Counted from the stretch's first letter, positions 1 to 6,876 are shown. The stretch: DNA of 7,739 bases from JBICHM01 sp043101835 (GCA_043101835.1 JBICHM010000149.1:1-7739); one strand, 5' to 3'. Notes: a model not told the origin generated them from the letters alone. Program-made: numbers and translations.

Positions 1-14
1 ATTTCGCCGAGCGC

Positions 15-43
15 GCGGACGCGGGGCGTGTCCCCGCGCCCGC
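15..43 (-). terminator. GC-rich hairpin downstream of the TPR gene, possible terminator
   Basis: A 7-bp perfect stem (CGCGGGG at 20-26 with CCCCGCG at 32-38, 5-nt loop) is extended by 4 more pairs (15-18 with 40-43) across one mismatch. It begins 40 bases past the TPR stop codon on the minus strand. No run of T follows on that strand, so it is not a classical intrinsic terminator; it may protect the 3' end or be chance in very GC-rich DNA. Nothing else is recognisable in positions 1-82. Confidence 0.3.
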
Positions 44-82
44 TGCGCTCAGCGCCCCGGAAAGGCGGCGAAACGCTCGCGG

Positions 83-3000
83 CTATCCACCCAGCGCCGC
101 GAGGCGCTCGCCCGCCAGGTCGGCCCAGCGCGTTCCCGCGTGGGATCCGACCACCGTCTGGTATTGGATCCGAGCCTCGTCGCGACGGCCCATCGCCTCG
201 AAGCAGCGCCCCGCCTCGTACAGCGCCGCGGCGCTCCACTCCGGATACGCATAGAGAATGTCGACCTTCAGCAGCTCGCGAGCGGCTTCCTCGTGACGCT
301 CCTGCGCGAACAGACACTCGCCGATCTGGAACTGCGCCCGCGCCGCGGTCGGTCCCTCGTGCCGCGCGACCACCGCGCCGTAGGCGCCGATCGCCTTGTC
401 GTACTCCTGGCGGTTTTCGAGCGCCCAGCCGACGCCGAACTGCGCCTGGTGCCACCCGGCGTCGTCGCCGAATCGGTCGAGCCAGCGCTGGAACACCGCC
501 TGGCTCGCCGCCCAGTCCTGACGCTGCGCGAGGCTCTCGCCGAGTCGCAGCAGCGCCGGTGAGAGCGACGCGTCATCGAGCTCCTGCTCGACGACCTCGG
601 CGAGCAGCGACGCTGCTTCGCTGTAGCGGCCGATCCGGAAGAGCGACTCGCCCTCCAGCAACGCCGCGGAGGAGGACAGATCGCTCTCGGGGAACTCGCG
701 CCGAAACGCGTTGAAGCGCTGCGCCGCGTCTTGGTGCTGATCGAGCCGGTACCGCGCCGCGGCGTGGTTGTAGGCCACCCGCTCGCGGAGCGAGGCCGGC
801 GCTGTGGCGCCGGCGGCGATCGCGCGCTCCGCCATCGAAAGCAGCGCCACCGCCCGGTCGGGCGCTCCGGCGTCGCTCTCGAGTTGGGCGAGGTCCGCCA
901 TCGCGAAGACCGCCAGCGACGCATCCGGCTCGCTGTCGAGCAACGCGCCGTACGCCTCGCGCGCCGCGCCCGGATTGCCGCTGTCGCGCAGCGCCCGGGC
1001 GCGCTCGTAGGCAAGGGCGCCGCGCATGGCCGGCGCGATGGCGCCGGCGTGGTCGTTGAGCGCCGTGTCCACGGCGTCGATCGCGTCTGCGTGGCGCCCG
1101 AGGCGCGCGAGCGCAACGGCTCGCCCGGCCGCGGCTTCGCCCTGTCGCGATTCCGGGCCACCCGTCTCCAGCACCTGGTCGAAGGTCGACAGCGCTGCTT
1201 CATACTCGCCGCCGGCGAGCAGCGCCTGTCCGCGCCGTGCGAGCGCCTCGCCCTGCACATCTGCCCCGCCCTCGGCTGCGGCGTCAAACCGCTCCGCCGC
1301 GAGGTCGTAGTCGCCCGCCTCCAGCGCGATCGCGCCAAGGTGGTTCAGCGCGTACGGCGCGAACCGAGAGTCCGGCGCGTCCCGAGCCACAGTCTCGAGG
1401 TCGCGCTGCGCCAGCTCCGTCTCACCCAGCGTCATGCGCGCCTGCCCGCGCTCGAAGATCGCCTGGATGCGCCGTTCGCTGTCGGGGAAGGCGTCGAGCA
1501 GCTGGTCACACCGCGCGATGCACTCCTCCGGTCGGCCGTCCCGCTGGGCGCACAGCGCCTGCTTAAGCAGCGCGTCATCGGTGGCGTGCTGGTCGAGCCC
1601 GAATGCGAGGTACTCGCCGAAACGCTGCTCGGCTTCGGCATACGCGCCGGCGCTGAAGGCGATCTCGCCGAGCAGGCGCAGCGCCGGCCGGTGCGCCTGC
1701 GCGGTGCGCTGTCCGCGCGCGACGCGCTCGAGCAGCGGCTTGGCGTCGTCCGGACGGTCGAGGCGCCACAGCGCATCGCCCATTCGAAAGGAGGCTGTCG
1801 GCGCCTGCGAGGCGTTGGGGTAGGCGTTGAGGAACGCGCCGTAGCGGGCCGCGGCGGTCTCGATGTCGCCGGTCAGCAGCGCGTTATCCGCATGGAGAAA
1901 CGCGATCTCCGTCGCGCCCGGGTCGTCGGCGTGTTCGGCGAGCCACGCTTCGCAGAGGACCGCCGACTCGTTGTAGTCGCCGTCCTGGTGGGCGAGCGAG
2001 GCGAGCAGGCGCGTCGCGTCTGCTTCGAGCGCGTGGTCGGGGTAGGCGGCCCGGAATGCGCCGAGCGTCTCCCGCGCCGCGGATCGCTGATTATCGCGGA
2101 CGAGCGCGACGGCCAGGTCGTAGGTCATCTCGGGGCGCAGCGCGCTCTCCGGGAAGCGGTCGAGCGCCGCGCGCAATTCTTCGGCGGCGTCGGCGGGCTG
2201 TGCCTGGCGGAGGCGCGTCTTGGCAAGCCAGTACGCGGCCTCGTCGCTCTCGCCGTCCATCCGGTTGAGCGCGCGCCCCAGGTACGACGCGGCCTCCGGG
2301 TAGTTCTCGAGATCGAACGCAGCGCGTCCGCGCAGGAGGAGTGCGCGCGGCGCGCTGGTGTGGTCGGGATAGTCGCGGATGCTGCGGTCGAGCACCTGCG
2401 CCGCCTCGTTCGGGGCGCCGGTGCGCAGCAGCACGCCGCCGAATCCGACGAGCGCATCGGCGGTCAGCGCGTCCGTAGCCGCGCCGGCTGCGCGCCGATA
2501 CTGGCGCAGCGCCCGGTCCAGCAGCCCCGCGCGCTCCAGGCAGTTGGCAAGCAGCACCGATGACTGACGCGCGAACGGTCCGTCAGGCTGCCGCTGCAAC
2601 AGCGCATCGAATCGTTCCGCGGCGTCGGCGTACCGCTCCATCGCCATGTCGGAAAGGGCCCAGAAGAACTCCGCCCGCTCGCGCATCGGGCTGTCGGGCC
2701 AAACCTCCACGAGGGCTCTGGCGGCCAGCGCGGCGTCGTCGAACTGCCCGTCGCGGTAGTTCGCCTCGGCCACCAACGCGCATGCCTCGTCCGCGGCGGC
2801 GTGCGTCGAGTGGGACTCGATCATCGCGCCCAGAACGCCCACAGCGTCTCCGAAGCGCCCGAGCGCCATCAGGCTCTGCCCGTACACGACCGCCGCCTCG
2901 GGCGCAAACTCAAAGGTGTCCGGGTTGCGCAGGTCGCTGAGCGTCGCCACCACCTCGTCGTGACGCTCCAGCCGGCTGAGCGCGACGGCCAGGCCGTAGC

Positions 3001-3238
3001 GCGCCACATCGGCCTTCTCATGCCCCGGCGCCTGCTCGAGGAAGGCCCGATACTCGGCGACGGCCAGATCGTTCATCCCACGCGAGAGCAGGCCGTTGCC
3101 GCTGTAGTAGAGGCGAACGGCGCTGTCGTCCTGCGCGGCGCTGGCCGCCATCGGCATGGCCAGCGCGGCGACGAGGCCGAGGGCGGGGAGCACGCGCCTG
3201 CGCGGGCGCGTCCGGGAATACACACAATGGGGTCGCAT
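83..3238 (-). CDS. Large exported tetratricopeptide-repeat (TPR) protein
   Basis: A protein of 1051 residues. The open frame extends upstream to 3388, but the ATG at 3238 is preferred: CGGAG lies 8 bases upstream and the protein then begins with a good Sec signal peptide (basic residues 9-15, hydrophobic core about 16-30, AASAA near 31-35 as cleavage site). After that, almost the whole chain is helical repeats spaced about 36-38 residues apart, each with TPR features: a small-residue helix, a turn, a second helix with an A-x-x-x-[FYL] pattern, and often a closing Y/F-P-[DE] (for example P289-D291 after a basic helix). Spacing suggests roughly 25 or more repeats, and the last one runs to the C-terminus. 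No catalytic domain is visible. Such repeats are protein-binding scaffolds; the style resembles YbgF/CpoB- and BamD-like envelope TPRs, but far longer. Predicted location is periplasm or outer-membrane face. It follows the M56 peptidase gene by 160 bases, so it may be functionally linked, but a shared transcript is unproven. Confidence 0.9.
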   Translation of the reverse strand: MRPHCVYSRTRPRRRVLPALGLVAALAMPMAASAAQDDSAVRLYYSGNGLLSRGMNDLAVAEYRAFLEQAPGHEKADVARYGLAVALSRLERHDEVVATLSDLRNPDTFEFAPEAAVVYGQSLMALGRFGDAVGVLGAMIESHSTHAAADEACALVAEANYRDGQFDDAALAARALVEVWPDSPMRERAEFFWALSDMAMERYADAAERFDALLQRQPDGPFARQSSVLLANCLERAGLLDRALRQYRRAAGAATDALTADALVGFGGVLLRTGAPNEAAQVLDRSIRDYPDHTSAPRALLLRGRAAFDLENYPEAASYLGRALNRMDGESDEAAYWLAKTRLRQAQPADAAEELRAALDRFPESALRPEMTYDLAVALVRDNQRSAARETLGAFRAAYPDHALEADATRLLASLAHQDGDYNESAVLCEAWLAEHADDPGATEIAFLHADNALLTGDIETAAARYGAFLNAYPNASQAPTASFRMGDALWRLDRPDDAKPLLERVARGQRTAQAHRPALRLLGEIAFSAGAYAEAEQRFGEYLAFGLDQHATDDALLKQALCAQRDGRPEECIARCDQLLDAFPDSERRIQAIFERGQARMTLGETELAQRDLETVARDAPDSRFAPYALNHLGAIALEAGDYDLAAERFDAAAEGGADVQGEALARRGQALLAGGEYEAALSTFDQVLETGGPESRQGEAAAGRAVALARLGRHADAIDAVDTALNDHAGAIAPAMRGALAYERARALRDSGNPGAAREAYGALLDSEPDASLAVFAMADLAQLESDAGAPDRAVALLSMAERAIAAGATAPASLRERVAYNHAAARYRLDQHQDAAQRFNAFRREFPESDLSSSAALLEGESLFRIGRYSEAASLLAEVVEQELDDASLSPALLRLGESLAQRQDWAASQAVFQRWLDRFGDDAGWHQAQFGVGWALENRQEYDKAIGAYGAVVARHEGPTAARAQFQIGECLFAQERHEEAARELLKVDILYAYPEWSAAALYEAGRCFEAMGRRDEARIQYQTVVGSHAGTRWADLAGERLAALGG

Positions 3239-3246
3239 CAGGCTCG

Positions 3247-3251
3247 CTCCG
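3247..3251 (-). promoter_or_regulatory. Ribosome binding site that decides the TPR start
   Basis: CGGAG on the minus strand with an 8-base gap to the ATG at 3238. It supports that start over the open frame reaching 3388, whose extra N-terminal residues are Arg/Ala-rich and look like translated non-coding DNA. Confidence 0.6.
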
Positions 3252-3267
3252 AGGTCATTCGGACAGC

Positions 3268-3293
3268 GCGAGTGGGGGGCCGCCCCCGCTCGC
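3268..3293. repeat. Strong hairpin between the M56 and TPR genes
   Basis: Inverted repeat: GCGAG and GGGGG (3268-3272, 3274-3278) pair with CCCCC and CTCGC (3283-3287, 3289-3293), with a 4-nt loop GCCG. The single odd pair (3273/3288) is a T-G wobble if the plus strand is transcribed and an A-C mismatch on the minus strand. It lies 105 bases past the peptidase stop and 29 bases before the TPR start. There is no T run, so it could be an attenuator, a processing site or a weak terminator. The rest of the 3239-3398 gap shows no promoter I would defend: a TTGACG at about 3383-3388 (minus strand) has no matching -10 box. Confidence 0.45.
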
Positions 3294-3398
3294 CTCGACC
3301 CGGCGCAGCGTTGCGCGCGGGCCGAGGCAATGGGGACAGTAGTCCGCCCGCGCCGCCGGCCCCAGCGGGGACGCGCCGCGAGCGTCAATCAGTCACAT

Positions 3399-6329
3399 TC
3401 AGCGAGACTCGGAGGCTGCCTCCTCGGCCCTCGCCATCGCCTCCTCACGCTCCGAGGCGATGTCCTCGGCCGCCTCGCGCGCCTCCTCGGCCTCGTCGCG
3501 AATCTCATCGGCTCGATCACGGACGTCGTCTGCCTCGTCGCGCGTGCGATCGGCCTTGTCGCGGAGGTCATCCGCCTTCTCGCGCACACGCTCCGCCTGT
3601 TCGAGCAGGCGCTCGGCTTCCGCGTGCAGCTTCTCGACGGTTGCTTCGTCCTCGACGTGATCCGCGTTGTCGAACAGCTGATCGGCCTGGCGCTCGATCT
3701 CGTCCGCCTGACGCTCAACATCGTCGGCGGCGCGCTCGATCTCATCTGCCTTCCGCTCGAGAGCCTCGGCCTTGACCTCGTACGCCCGGACGCGCTGCTC
3801 GAAACGCGCCATCTGCTCCATCGTGCGCGCGTGATGACGCTCGAGCTCCTGCATCTGACGCACGCGTGCGCGCTCGTGCTCGGTTCGCGCACGAGCCTCC
3901 GCATGGGCGTGCTCGCGCTGGCGCGCCAGCTCGCGCTCGGCGGCGCGACGCTGGTCGTCGGTCATCCGCGGCGCGGTCAGCACGCGCGCCCGTCCGGCCG
4001 AGCAGTCATCGTCGTCCTCTTCGGCGTGCACGGTCTCGCGATGCGCATCGTGCTCGTCGTGCGGCGCGTACCCGATCGCGCGGATCTCGCCATCACCGAG
4101 CAGGTCGACGAATCCGGCGAAGACCTGGTGATCGAGCTCGCTGCCGTAGACGCGCAGCCCGTCATCCTCAGGGCGGACCAGCACCGGCACATTGCTGAGC
4201 ACCATCAGCTCCGTCAGCGCATCGAGCCGCCCCTCGGGCAGGCTGTAGACGCGCTCGAGCTCATCGTCGCCGTCGATCAGGGAGAGGAACGCCGCGAAAC
4301 GGTCGTGCTGCTCGCGCGAACCAATCACGGTGATGCCGTCGTCGTCGGGCGACACGCGCAGCGGCACATCGTCGCGTACGAGCAGCGCCGTGAGGCGCGC
4401 GCGCTTGTCATCCGCGTTGATCTCGTATTTCTTGACGATCTGGTCGCCGCCCTGCGCCCATTGCACGTACGTGCTCTCGCCGGCGCTCTGGCGCTGGCCG
4501 GAGCCGACCGCCGCGACACGCGCCGGACGCGGGGGCGTCGTGGCCGCGGCCTGCGCGGTCGAATACGCCGCCATCGCCGCGGCGACGCGCTCGACCTCGC
4601 CGCTGATCGCCGCGATCTTCTTCTCTTCCGATGCGCAGATCTCCCCGTCGGCCTTGGACGCCTCGACGGTCTCGGCCAGACGCTTCTGGAGGGCCGCCAG
4701 CCTCGCCTCGTACTCGACCCGCTGGGCGCGCGGCTCGCGCGCGTCGGGCTTGGGCGCCGGCTCCGCGTCGCCGCGCCCTTCCATGAACTGCTCGAAGGTG
4801 CTCCGATCGTCCGGCGCGGACTCCGCCTTCCCCGGCTTCGCGCGCTTGTCGGGCTTCGGCGCCTCGACCGCCCGCGCCTCGGCCTTCTTCTCCTTCTCCT
4901 CCGGTGGGCAGGCGAGCACCGGCGACGCGATGGCGCCGGCGGCGGCGACGACGAGCGCGAGCGCGCGCCCCGTCGTCGAGAGCCTGGGCTTGTGGCTGTG
5001 GGTCATGATCATGAGCAGTCTCCTGGCGAATCGTCTTCCCCGGTTCGACATCACACCCAGCCCAACTGCGGGCGGGGCGCTGCCGTGTTCACTGATGTAG
5101 CGCCGCGTGCTGACCAGCGCCTGCGCATACGCGGTCCGGTGCTCCGGAAGCAGGGCAGTCACCCAGGCGTCGCAGCAGAGGTCGGCCTCCTCGCGGATGC
5201 GCTTGCGAACCCACCAGGCGATCGGATGCCACCAGTAGAGCAGTCCGACAACCGCCTCCACCCAGCACACCCAGTGATCGCGGCGCTTCAGGTGCGCCAG
5301 CTCGTGATGCACCACCGCGGCGCGACCGACCTCGTCGAGTTCGTCCCAGAGCGGGCGAGGCAGCACGAGACGCGCTCGGCGGCCGCACCACACCATCGGC
5401 GTGATCCGCTCATCGACGAGCGTCGTCTCCGGCGTCCGGCGCAGACCGAGGGTCGCGCTCGCACTCGCGACCATCGCCTCCACTGACGTGTCCGGCGCAT
5501 GCCCTCTTGCCAGCAGGCGCCGGAACCACCACACGCGCCCGCCGCCGATCGCCAGCGCCGTCATCGCGCCGAGCAGCCAGACATGCGCCGGGATATGCGG
5601 CATCGCGATCAGCGCCTCGCGGAGCGAGAGCAGCGTGACGCCCCAGGCGTGCGCCGGCGACGGGCTCTTCGTCGCGGGTTCCACAACGCCCGCCGGCGTC
5701 GTTTCGGTTGTCAGGTCGGACCGCGCGAGTGCGTCATCTGCGGCAGCCTCGCTCGGCGTCGCGGTCAGCGGCGTCGTGCGCAGCGCTGGCGAGATCGGCG
5801 TCGTCAACGGCGATCGTTGGCGCGCGGTCACGCCGGGCGCGTCGATCTGAGGTAGGGCGCGATCGGGCGCGGGCAACTCGGAGCCGACGCTGCGCACGCG
5901 CTCCGAGGCATGCGTTCCGGACTCTGCAAACCCTGTTGGCGCGCCAAGTCGGCGCGTCGTCAGCGCCTGCGTTTGCGGCTCGGCCGGCCGGTCGCGGAGC
6001 GACCGGAGCAGTGTCGGGAGCTCCGGCGCCGGCAGAGCCGCCTCGGCGGCGACTGGCGTGTCGTCGACTGCGGTCAAGCGCTGGCCGGCGCGATCCGGTC
6101 CGTTCGCCGCGCGCTCGGCGATCTCCGCGGCGCTGGGCGGGCCGAAGCGCGCAAGGCCCGGCAGCAGCGGGGGGGCGAGGAACCCGATGAGCGCAGCCAC
6201 CCAGAGGGCGTGGCGCGTCGTCGGACGCATCGGGAGCACGCGCGCCAGCGCCGCGACCGCGATCGCCAGCGGCACGACGCCCAGCGCGTTCCGCCACAAC
6301 AGGTCCAGTGCGATGTCAAGCACTTCCAT
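3399..6329 (-). CDS. M56 family (BlaR1-like) membrane metallopeptidase with a non-penicillin sensor region
   Basis: A protein of 976 residues. The ATG at 6329 is chosen over the longer frame (to 6413) because GGAGGGG lies 7 bases upstream and a BlaR1-like membrane segment starts at once. Order: membrane helices about 9-33 and 41-60; a long Pro/Thr/Ala-rich linker about 65-240; third helix about 247-264; cytoplasmic zinc peptidase about 280-410 with HELAH at 342-346 and the C-terminal metal/fold motif DLCCDAW at 383-389; fourth helix about 455-473; then a C-terminal half expected outside the membrane. In BlaR1 that half is a penicillin-binding domain; here it holds a coiled coil (about 536-590), a duplicated ~55-residue domain (633-688, 693-747), a His/Asp/Glu-rich stretch (756-776) and a long heptad coiled coil to the end. 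By family analogy, a signal outside activates the peptidase, which inactivates the BlaI-type repressor encoded just upstream. The gene overlaps the repressor gene by 14 bases, implying translational coupling. The inducer is unknown; beta-lactam sensing is not supported. Confidence 0.92.
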   Translation of the reverse strand: MEVLDIALDLLWRNALGVVPLAIAVAALARVLPMRPTTRHALWVAALIGFLAPPLLPGLARFGPPSAAEIAERAANGPDRAGQRLTAVDDTPVAAEAALPAPELPTLLRSLRDRPAEPQTQALTTRRLGAPTGFAESGTHASERVRSVGSELPAPDRALPQIDAPGVTARQRSPLTTPISPALRTTPLTATPSEAAADDALARSDLTTETTPAGVVEPATKSPSPAHAWGVTLLSLREALIAMPHIPAHVWLLGAMTALAIGGGRVWWFRRLLARGHAPDTSVEAMVASASATLGLRRTPETTLVDERITPMVWCGRRARLVLPRPLWDELDEVGRAAVVHHELAHLKRRDHWVCWVEAVVGLLYWWHPIAWWVRKRIREEADLCCDAWVTALLPEHRTAYAQALVSTRRYISEHGSAPPAVGLGVMSNRGRRFARRLLMIMTHSHKPRLSTTGRALALVVAAAGAIASPVLACPPEEKEKKAEARAVEAPKPDKRAKPGKAESAPDDRSTFEQFMEGRGDAEPAPKPDAREPRAQRVEYEARLAALQKRLAETVEASKADGEICASEEKKIAAISGEVERVAAAMAAYSTAQAAATTPPRPARVAAVGSGQRQSAGESTYVQWAQGGDQIVKKYEINADDKRARLTALLVRDDVPLRVSPDDDGITVIGSREQHDRFAAFLSLIDGDDELERVYSLPEGRLDALTELMVLSNVPVLVRPEDDGLRVYGSELDHQVFAGFVDLLGDGEIRAIGYAPHDEHDAHRETVHAEEDDDDCSAGRARVLTAPRMTDDQRRAAERELARQREHAHAEARARTEHERARVRQMQELERHHARTMEQMARFEQRVRAYEVKAEALERKADEIERAADDVERQADEIERQADQLFDNADHVEDEATVEKLHAEAERLLEQAERVREKADDLRDKADRTRDEADDVRDRADEIRDEAEEAREAAEDIASEREEAMARAEEAASESR
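3408..3749 (-). repeat. Degenerate 21-base periodic repeat encoding alanine heptads
   Basis: Within the M56 gene, residues 861-974 repeat every seven residues with Ala first, then Asp/Glu (ADEIERA, ADDVERQ, ADEIERQ, ... ADDLRDK, ADDVRDR, ADEIRDE), about 16 units. Ala falls at 861, 868, 875, 882, 889, 896, then after a 2-residue shift at 905, 912, 919, 926, 933, 940, 947 and 954. The DNA therefore has a loose 21-base period. The protein is predicted to form a long, highly charged coiled coil with small core residues (Alacoil-like), which favours close helix packing and dimers or bundles. Confidence 0.85.
4089..4433 (-). repeat. Tandem duplication of a ~55-residue domain in the sensor region
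   Basis: Within the M56 gene, residues 633-688 and 693-747 align over their length with about 20 identical positions in 54. Shared landmarks are Y635/Y695, the LT-x-L core, VP followed by PDDDG-ITVIGS versus PEDDG-LRVYGS, then H-xx-FA-x-F and a closing hydrophobic-Asp end. The pattern of strand, helix, strand and a D-D-G turn resembles the small alpha/beta modules of secretin N-domains, but that match is from memory of the fold pattern and needs a profile search. This is an internal gene duplication, not a mobile repeat. Confidence 0.75.
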
Positions 6330-6747
6330 CGGTCGTCCCCTCCGATGCGCGTCCGTTCGGCTTCGCCTCGCGATCGAGCTGTTCGACGAGACGCTGGAAC
6401 TCCGCGATCTCATCCCGGCTGAATCGCTCGGACTGCATCAGCTGCAGCACCAGCGGCGCCGCGGCTCCGTCATACAGCTGCTTGACCACCTCGCGAACGC
6501 GCGCGCCGATCACCCGGTCACGCGAAACCTTCGCTCGGTAGATGTACGCCACGTCGGACTTGTCGCTGGCGACAAAGCCCTTCTTCTCGAGGCGGCTGAG
6601 GACCGTCAGAACCGTTGTGTAGGCGACCCGCCGCCCGGCCTGGTGCAGGCGGAACATCGTTTCGCGCACGGTGGACGGGCCGGCGTCCCACAGCGCCTTC
6701 ATCACGTCGAGCTCGCCCGCCGCGAGTTCGATCTTCCGTCTGGCCAC
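6316..6747 (-). CDS. BlaI/MecI/CopY-family transcriptional repressor
   Basis: A 143-residue winged-helix repressor. The start chosen is GTG at 6747, with GGGAG 7 bases upstream; it begins ARRKIEL, close to the usual family N-terminus. A GTG at 6807 would add 20 Arg/Gly-rich residues without a spaced ribosome site. Visible family features: LAAGELDVMKALWD (8-21), TVRET (26-30) entering helix 2, the recognition helix VAYTTVLTVLSRLEKKG (41-57), then a wing (about 58-72) and a C-terminal dimerisation part (about 77-127) ending in a polar tail. Family members bind dyads with an ACA-NN-TGT core and are inactivated when the partner M56 peptidase is triggered. The downstream gene overlaps by 14 bases and encodes that peptidase. 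Two dyads of the right type precede this gene, so autoregulation is expected. The Asn-Phe cleavage site known in staphylococcal MecI/BlaI has no obvious counterpart here. Confidence 0.93.
   Translation of the reverse strand: MARRKIELAAGELDVMKALWDAGPSTVRETMFRLHQAGRRVAYTTVLTVLSRLEKKGFVASDKSDVAYIYRAKVSRDRVIGARVREVVKQLYDGAAAPLVLQLMQSERFSRDEIAEFQRLVEQLDREAKPNGRASEGTTDGSA
6337..6343 (-). promoter_or_regulatory. Ribosome binding site of the M56 gene, inside the repressor gene
   Basis: GGAGGGG on the minus strand, 7 bases before the ATG at 6329 and within the last codons of the repressor frame. It fixes the start, removes 28 Ser/Arg-rich residues of the longer frame, and gives the 14-base overlap with the repressor stop (6316-6318). 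Confidence 0.75.
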
Positions 6748-6754
6748 GGCGAAT

Positions 6755-6759
6755 CTCCC
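6755..6759 (-). promoter_or_regulatory. Ribosome binding site supporting the GTG start of the repressor
   Basis: GGGAG on the minus strand, 7 bases before the GTG at 6747. No comparable site precedes the alternative GTG at 6807. Confidence 0.65.
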
Positions 6760-6825
6760 GACTGCCGGGGCGGCGTGCCCCTCGCGCGACCGACGCCCCC
6801 GGAACACTCCGGTCGGCGCGCCCGC

Positions 6826-6843
6826 CTACGACAGTTGTCGGAG
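6826..6843. promoter_or_regulatory. Putative BlaI-type operator 1
   Basis: CTACGACAGTTGTCGGAG is an 18-base dyad with 8-base arms around GT and a single mismatched pair. Its centre ACA-GT-TGT fits the ACA-NN-TGT core of BlaI/MecI/CopY operators (established for the family). It sits 79 bases upstream of the repressor start and would cover the transcription start of the promoter proposed at 6848-6876. Confidence 0.7.
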
Positions 6844-6847
6844 GCGA

Positions 6848-6876
6848 AGCCTACTACGACAGTCGTAGGGATGCAA
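6848..6876 (-). promoter_or_regulatory. Possible promoter of the repressor-peptidase operon
   Basis: On the minus strand TTGCAT (6876-6871) and TAGGCT (6853-6848) stand 17 bases apart, each matching the sigma-70 consensus at three of six positions. The boxes are weak, but the position is sensible: operator 2 fills the spacer exactly and operator 1 would cover the start point near 6841, leaving a leader of about 90 bases. Confidence 0.35.
6854..6868. promoter_or_regulatory. Putative BlaI-type operator 2
   Basis: CTACGACAGTCGTAG is a perfect palindrome with 7-base arms around one central A. It shares its first ten bases, CTACGACAGT, with operator 1, in direct orientation at an offset of 28 bases. 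The half-site is the same but the centre is one base shorter, so its affinity may differ. Confidence 0.65.

Noticed and set aside
268..1338. Minus-strand 356-codon frame overlapping the TPR gene
   Set aside because: Ser/Arg/Thr-rich out-of-frame shadow of the TPR gene, with no repeat or domain signature.
731..2563. Plus-strand open frame of 610 codons opposite the TPR gene
   Set aside because: Its translation is Arg/Val/Glu-rich with no domain, and it mirrors the codon structure of the strong minus-strand TPR gene. Long antisense open frames are expected at this GC content.
4908..4925. Lipoprotein signal (VLAC) in the M56 protein
   Set aside because: The V-L-A-C at 471-474 lies at the end of the internal fourth membrane helix, not at an N-terminus, and its -2 residue is poor for a lipobox.
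3156..5486. Plus-strand open frame of 776 codons opposite the M56 gene
   Set aside because: It crosses the M56 stop, the intergenic gap and the TPR start, and has no recognisable domain. The opposite strand encodes an intact M56 peptidase.
6316..6747. Beta-lactam resistance (blaI/blaR1) operon
   Set aside because: The repressor and peptidase belong to that family, but there is no beta-lactamase gene and the peptidase lacks the penicillin-binding sensor domain.
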